Positions 60,344 through 64,000 of a stretch of 64,000 bases of DNA are shown here, in pieces. This DNA comes from Bin94 sp965215535 (GTDB lineage Bacteria > Gemmatimonadota > Gemmatimonadetes > Longimicrobiales > Gaopeijiaceae). The notes under the pieces were generated by a model. It worked only from the letters and a program-made list of their open reading frames with translations. It was not told the DNA's origin and did no database searches. Made by a program: the position numbers and the translations under genes. Every line of letters starts with the position of its first letter. Within the stretch, counting starts at the first letter, position 1. Where the stretch lies: positions 806,001 to 870,000 of the forward strand of contig OZ244063.1 of assembly GCA_965215535.1 (NCBI GenBank), read 5' to 3'.

Positions 60344-61716
60344 GCGACGCACCCCTTCGGATTGCGAGCGGCCAGGGCTTCTGGGGCGACGACCTGGAGG
60401 CCCCGGTGCGCCAGCTTGAGGGCGGTCCGATCGACGTTCTCGTCCTTGACTACCTGGCCGAGGTCACGATGTCGATCCTGCGCAAGCAGCGCGCGCGCGA
60501 CAGCGCCGCCGGATACGCACGCGACTTCCCCGCCCTGATGGAGCGGATCTTCGGCGAGTGCGCGCGCCGCAACGTTCGGGTGATCAGCAATGCCGGCGGG
60601 GTGAATGTGGCAGGATGCGCCGAGGCGGTGGCCGCGGCGGCGATGGGGGCCGGGGTGAAGGGGCGGGTGCGCATCGGGGTCGTGCAGGGCGACGATCTGA
60701 TGGACCGGCTCGACGAGCTCCTGGACTCCGGACATGCGCTCTGCAACCTGGAGACGGGTGCCCCTCTGGCCGGGATCCGCGACCGCGTGCTGAGCGCCAA
60801 CGCCTATCTCGGGGCCGCGCCCATTGTCGAGGCGCTCGAGGGCGGCGCGGGGGTGGTGGTGACCGGACGGTGCGCCGATGCGGCTCTGACCCTGGCGCCG
60901 ATGGTGGCCACCTTCGGGTGGGGCTGGCAGGAGTGGGATCTGCTCGCCAGCGGCGTGGTCGCCGGTCATATCAACGAGTGCGGCGCCCAGGCAAGCGGCG
61001 GCAACTGCATGGCCGAATGGTGGACGATTCCCGATCTTGCGCAGGTCGGCTTTCCGATCGTCGAGGCCAGCCCCGATGGCACCTTCGTGGTCACGCGGCA
61101 CTCTGCGCTGGGGGGCCGGGTTTCGCGCGCCACCGTCAAGGAACAGATCATCTACGAGATTGGCGACCCTGCGGCCTACGCAACCCCCGACGTCGTGGCC
61201 GACTTCACCACGATTCAACTGTCCGGGGCCGGAAGCGACCGGGTGCGCGTGAGCGGCGTCAGGGGTGCGCCCCGCACCGACTTCCTGAAGGTCTCGGCGA
61301 GCTACAGAGCCGGGTTCCGCGCAGTGGGCACGCTCGTCTATGCCTGGCCCGATGCAGCCGCCAAGGCGCGGGCGGCGAATCGGGTTCTGCGAGAGCGCCT
61401 GGACCGCCTGGGGCTTGAATTCGACGAGGTGCGCACCGAGCTGGTGGGCTGGAATTCCACCCTGGGAGCTCTGGCCGGAGCGCCGCCGCCGGATCTTCCC
61501 GAGGTGCAGTTGCGGGTGGGGGTGCGGGGACCGGATCGGGCGGCCGTTGAGCGCTTTAGTCGCGAAGTCGCGCCGCTGGTGCTGACCGGCCCTCCCTCGG
61601 CGACCGGGTTTGCCGGGGGGCGTCCGCGCGTCCAGGAGGTGGTGGCCTACTGGCCCGCGCTGATCGATCGCGCCGCCGTGGAGCCCCACGTTCGCGTGGA
61701 GTGGATCGACGCATGA
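60340..61716 (+). CDS. AtuA-family protein (DUF1446), N-terminal domain only
   Basis: A 458-residue member of the acyclic-terpene-utilisation AtuA family. Recognisable are RIASGQGFWGDD at the start, DYLAEVTMSIL, ISNAGGVNVAGCA, and GRCADAALTLAPM followed by GHINECGAQASGGN. AtuA occurs in Pseudomonas citronellol/geraniol degradation gene sets beside geranyl-CoA carboxylase; its chemistry is not settled. A GTG start with GGAGG about 10 bases upstream overlaps the carboxylase stop. The small ferredoxin-like tail found in longer AtuA proteins is not here but in the next gene. Confidence 0.88.
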   Translation: MSDAPLRIASGQGFWGDDLEAPVRQLEGGPIDVLVLDYLAEVTMSILRKQRARDSAAGYARDFPALMERIFGECARRNVRVISNAGGVNVAGCAEAVAAAAMGAGVKGRVRIGVVQGDDLMDRLDELLDSGHALCNLETGAPLAGIRDRVLSANAYLGAAPIVEALEGGAGVVVTGRCADAALTLAPMVATFGWGWQEWDLLASGVVAGHINECGAQASGGNCMAEWWTIPDLAQVGFPIVEASPDGTFVVTRHSALGGRVSRATVKEQIIYEIGDPAAYATPDVVADFTTIQLSGAGSDRVRVSGVRGAPRTDFLKVSASYRAGFRAVGTLVYAWPDAAAKARAANRVLRERLDRLGLEFDEVRTELVGWNSTLGALAGAPPPDLPEVQLRVGVRGPDRAAVERFSREVAPLVLTGPPSATGFAGGRPRVQEVVAYWPALIDRAAVEPHVRVEWIDA

Positions 61717-62900
61717 CGGCGCCGGCGTCCTCCACGGGGGTTCCGCTGCGGGCGCTGGCGCACGCGCGTTCGGGCGACAAGGGATCCGGCGCCAATATCG
61801 GGCTGATTGCCTACGAAGCTCAGGATTATCCGCTTCTCTGTGCCGAAGTGACCGCAGACCGGGTCCGCTCTCACCTGGAAGAGCTGGTGGCGGGCCGGGT
61901 GGAGCGCTTTGAGCTGCCCAACCTTCACGCTCTCAACTTTGTGCTGCATGATGCGCTGGGTGGGGGCGGCACGATCTCGCTCCGTACCGACGCCCAGGGC
62001 AAGGTTCTGGCCAACGCCCTGCTGCGCATGGAGATCGCGGCCTCGCCCGAGGTGGCGCGCCGCGTGCGGGGACGGGGCCTTGCGCCGGTTGACGAAGCCG
62101 GGTCTGGAGACGGGGGCGATGTGGTGGTGCGCGACGAACCGGTTGCCGGCGTGGTCAGGCTGACACTCAACCGTCCGCGCCGCCGCAATGCGCTCAATGG
62201 CAGCATGGTGGAGACGCTGACCGAAATTCTGGCCGGGATTGACGCCGACCCGGCGGTGCGGGTGGTGGTGCTGCAAGGGGCGGGAGAGGATTTCTGCGCC
62301 GGCGCCGATCTGGGCGAGATCGCCGAATCGCAGACCCGGGATCCCCTGCATGGACTGGCCGACGCCGATCGGCTCGCTGCCCTCTTTCTCGGCATCCGGC
62401 ATCTGCGCCAGCCTGTGGTTGCGCTGGTCACCGGTCGCGCTCTGGGGGGCGGATGCGGACTGGCAACGGCCTGCGATCTCGTTCTCGCCCGCGACGATGC
62501 CCGCTTCGGCTACCCCGAGGTCCACCTTGGCTTCGTTCCGGCGCTGGTCATGTCCTTTCTGCGGGGCCGGGTGGGCGAAGCCAACGCCCTCGAGCTGCTG
62601 ATTCTGGGGCGCACGATCGACGCGACCGAAGCCGATCGGATCGGGCTGGCGAACCGCGTGATCGCCTCGGCAGATTTCGAGAGCGAGAGCGGTCGCTACC
62701 TGAATGATCTGAGGGCGGTTCCGGCAGCGGCGGCGATCCTCACCAAGCGCCTCTTCCATGGCCAGACGGAGGCAGCGCTGCATGGCACCCTGGCGCGCGC
62801 CGCCGAGATCAACGCCATTGCGCGCCTCACCGGGGAGTGCAGGCAGGGGGTGGGGAAATTCCTGGCGCAGCGAGGAAGCCATCCGAAACCCGGGGGGTAG
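61713..62900 (+). CDS. Fusion of AtuA-like C-terminal domain and enoyl-CoA hydratase/isomerase
   Basis: A 395-residue two-domain protein. Residues 1-125 match the small tail of AtuA proteins (LRALAHARSGDKGSGANIGL, then NFVLHDALGGGGTISLRTD). From residue 135 a crotonase fold follows: VVRLTLNRPRRRNALNG, CAGADLGEIAE (oxyanion loop), GRALGGGCGLATACDLV and FGYPEVHLGFVPALV. It probably hydrates an enoyl-CoA made by the adjacent carboxylase, like methylglutaconyl- or isohexenylglutaconyl-CoA hydratase. The ATG overlaps the AtuA stop (ATGA). The exact substrate is inferred. Confidence 0.88.
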   Translation: MTAPASSTGVPLRALAHARSGDKGSGANIGLIAYEAQDYPLLCAEVTADRVRSHLEELVAGRVERFELPNLHALNFVLHDALGGGGTISLRTDAQGKVLANALLRMEIAASPEVARRVRGRGLAPVDEAGSGDGGDVVVRDEPVAGVVRLTLNRPRRRNALNGSMVETLTEILAGIDADPAVRVVVLQGAGEDFCAGADLGEIAESQTRDPLHGLADADRLAALFLGIRHLRQPVVALVTGRALGGGCGLATACDLVLARDDARFGYPEVHLGFVPALVMSFLRGRVGEANALELLILGRTIDATEADRIGLANRVIASADFESESGRYLNDLRAVPAAAAILTKRLFHGQTEAALHGTLARAAEINAIARLTGECRQGVGKFLAQRGSHPKPGG

Positions 62901-62966
62901 CCGGGTGGGGTGGGCGGGTTCCCCCTTCGGCCAGAGAGCACGAACCGCGATGGACAGGAAACCGAA

Positions 62967-63173
62967 ATGACCGACCGCGAGGACACAGGGCGCCGGGAGC
63001 CGCCAGAGAGCGACCGCCTGGTTGCCTGGAAGGTGCGCCTCTTCGCTCTGGGAGCCGCGCTGGCCCTGGGGGGGATGGCACTCTCGCTGCGGTGGCCAAT
63101 CTGGGTGGCGCTGGCGCTTCTCGGCACCGGCCTGGCGCTCCGTTTCGTGGGGAAGCGGGGGGTGCAGGGGTAG
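62967..63173 (+). CDS. Small two-helix membrane protein, hypothetical
   Basis: A 68-residue protein starting at ATG 62967, preceded by AGGAAA. A charged N-terminus (TDREDTGRREPPESDR) leads into two hydrophobic segments (LFALGAALALGGMAL and PIWVALALLGTGLAL), then a basic tail. I do not recognise the family. It lies 66 bases after the hydratase fusion on the same strand. Confidence 0.55.
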   Translation: MTDREDTGRREPPESDRLVAWKVRLFALGAALALGGMALSLRWPIWVALALLGTGLALRFVGKRGVQG

Positions 63174-63277
63174 GGTTGGCGGATCACCGCCGGTGGCAGG
63201 TTGATTGTTGTGACTGAACCGAATGATTGTGATCGGAACTCGTCGCCATTCCTGCGAGCTATTCCTTCATCTGCAGG

Positions 63278-64000
63278 CTATTCCTTCAGAATCGGGCGCA
63301 CCTCCACGGCCTGAACGTCGAAAGCGTCCAGGATGATCCCGGCAACGTGCGTACCGGAAGCCCAGAGAAGCTGAAAGCGCTCCGGCAAGGTTGCGGTGGC
63401 AGCGAGTGTGCCGTCGGCGGCAAAGATCTTCCAGTGGGGCAGTCGCTGTTCCAGGTATGACACCTGGAATTCCTCAACCCAGACCAATCCGTTGTCCTGA
63501 GCCACAACCCCGGAATATGCCGGAAAGTGCGTCGGATAAGGGTATCTCTGCCAGTATCGCCGCGTCTCCGCAGCGGGTCGGCCCGCCTCCTCGGATCTGC
63601 GGACTCTTCGCTGAACGTAGGCGGCCCGGTGCGATTCGGACACGGGTTGGCGGCTCTCCTCCAGCGCGAGGGTGTCCAGGGGATTTCCCTCTTGGTCGTA
63701 CCTGACCAGCGACCACGCGTCGTTCGTGCCCATCACGAATCCCCACTGCGCGGATCCGAGAACCGGGCCCATACCCCACAGGAGGGGCAGGTCGTTGTAT
63801 CGGCCCGGGGTTCGGCCGGGGCTGCGATATCGTTGCCTTCCCGGGAAGGGGCCCATGGATCTCCGGTGGCTCCCGTCCTGAGCGAAAAGCGCCACATCGA
63901 AGGTCGAACGGTACGGGGTATCCATCGGCGGAAGCTCTCCGCCACGCTGACTCAGCAGGGGATCCCTGTGGCGGACAACCCCGATGAACCCGTCTGAACC
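63278..64000 (-). CDS. Beta-propeller-like protein, 5' end beyond the window edge
   Basis: The frame is open to the last base of the window, so the N-terminus is missing; about 240 C-terminal residues are seen. Repeated WxxVRYDQEGNPLDTL and LPHWKIFAADGTLAATATLP segments with aromatic-Asp-Gly turns resemble six-bladed propeller (NHL/6-bladed) domains that are frequent in Gemmatimonadota genomes. The function is unknown. Methionine 63925 is internal, because the upstream codons (FIGVVRHRDPLLSQRG) continue the same style. Confidence 0.7.
   Translation of the reverse strand, partial: GSDGFIGVVRHRDPLLSQRGGELPPMDTPYRSTFDVALFAQDGSHRRSMGPFPGRQRYRSPGRTPGRYNDLPLLWGMGPVLGSAQWGFVMGTNDAWSLVRYDQEGNPLDTLALEESRQPVSESHRAAYVQRRVRRSEEAGRPAAETRRYWQRYPYPTHFPAYSGVVAQDNGLVWVEEFQVSYLEQRLPHWKIFAADGTLAATATLPERFQLLWASGTHVAGIILDAFDVQAVEVRPILKE

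Overview
The window is 64 kb of high-GC bacterial chromosome. Gene content fits a Gram-negative, diderm bacterium: a TonB-dependent receptor with a carboxypeptidase-like plug extension, an OprO/P-type porin, SecDF, an AttEFGH/LolCDE-like export locus, a bacillithiol-type BshA glycosyltransferase, and many GTG starts and ATGA overlaps. The mix, including a six-bladed-propeller-like protein at the right edge, looks most like Gemmatimonadota or a relative. That placement is an inference from gene style, because no rRNA or other marker is present.

Left region (1-26 kb, all on the minus strand). It runs, in transcription order from right to left: a damaged AttEFGH-like ABC export operon (22.0-26.2 kb); secD-secF-tatD; mutL-miaA-bshA-uppP-birA-coaX (chained by short overlaps); a CIRCE-controlled groES-groL; a cyanophycinase-like peptidase; thrS, infC, rpmI, rplT, pheS, pheT, a coiled-coil protein, zapA and a Tat-exported SoxC-like sulfite dehydrogenase cut by the left edge. 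infC probably starts at a rare ATC codon.

Middle region (26.2-39 kb, minus strand). This is a complete type I-E CRISPR-Cas locus, cas3-cas8e-cse2-cas7-cas5-cas6e-cas1-cas2, followed by a 67-repeat array. Repeat polarity places the leader between cas2 and the array and the trailer at the left end. At the trailer, the array abuts an FtsX-like permease gene that has lost its start codon. All repeats I inspected are identical except the terminal one. The spacers include an exact reverse-complement pair, two identical pairs and several homologous pairs that differ at scattered sites.

Right region (39-64 kb, mixed strands). A PLP decarboxylase and a lipoprotein-like dipeptidase are followed by a TonB receptor, a zinc-ribbon membrane protein of unknown role, a TrkA-N channel with an altered filter, and a porin. 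Next is a signalling block: an RsbW-like kinase and STAS protein divergent from a receiver-PP2C phosphatase, an amino-acid-type binding protein, a histidine kinase and a MATE exporter. MurB and an orphan ABC ATPase follow. The last cluster holds a B12-binding mutase subunit, an acyl-CoA carboxylase beta subunit, an AtuA protein and an AtuA-tail/enoyl-CoA hydratase fusion, which suggests branched acyl-CoA catabolism.

The CRISPR-Cas system belongs to a known type. I did not find a whole system that is clearly undescribed. The least ordinary items are the inverted and variant spacers, the array-truncated exporter, the AttH fusion and the AtuA domain rearrangement.
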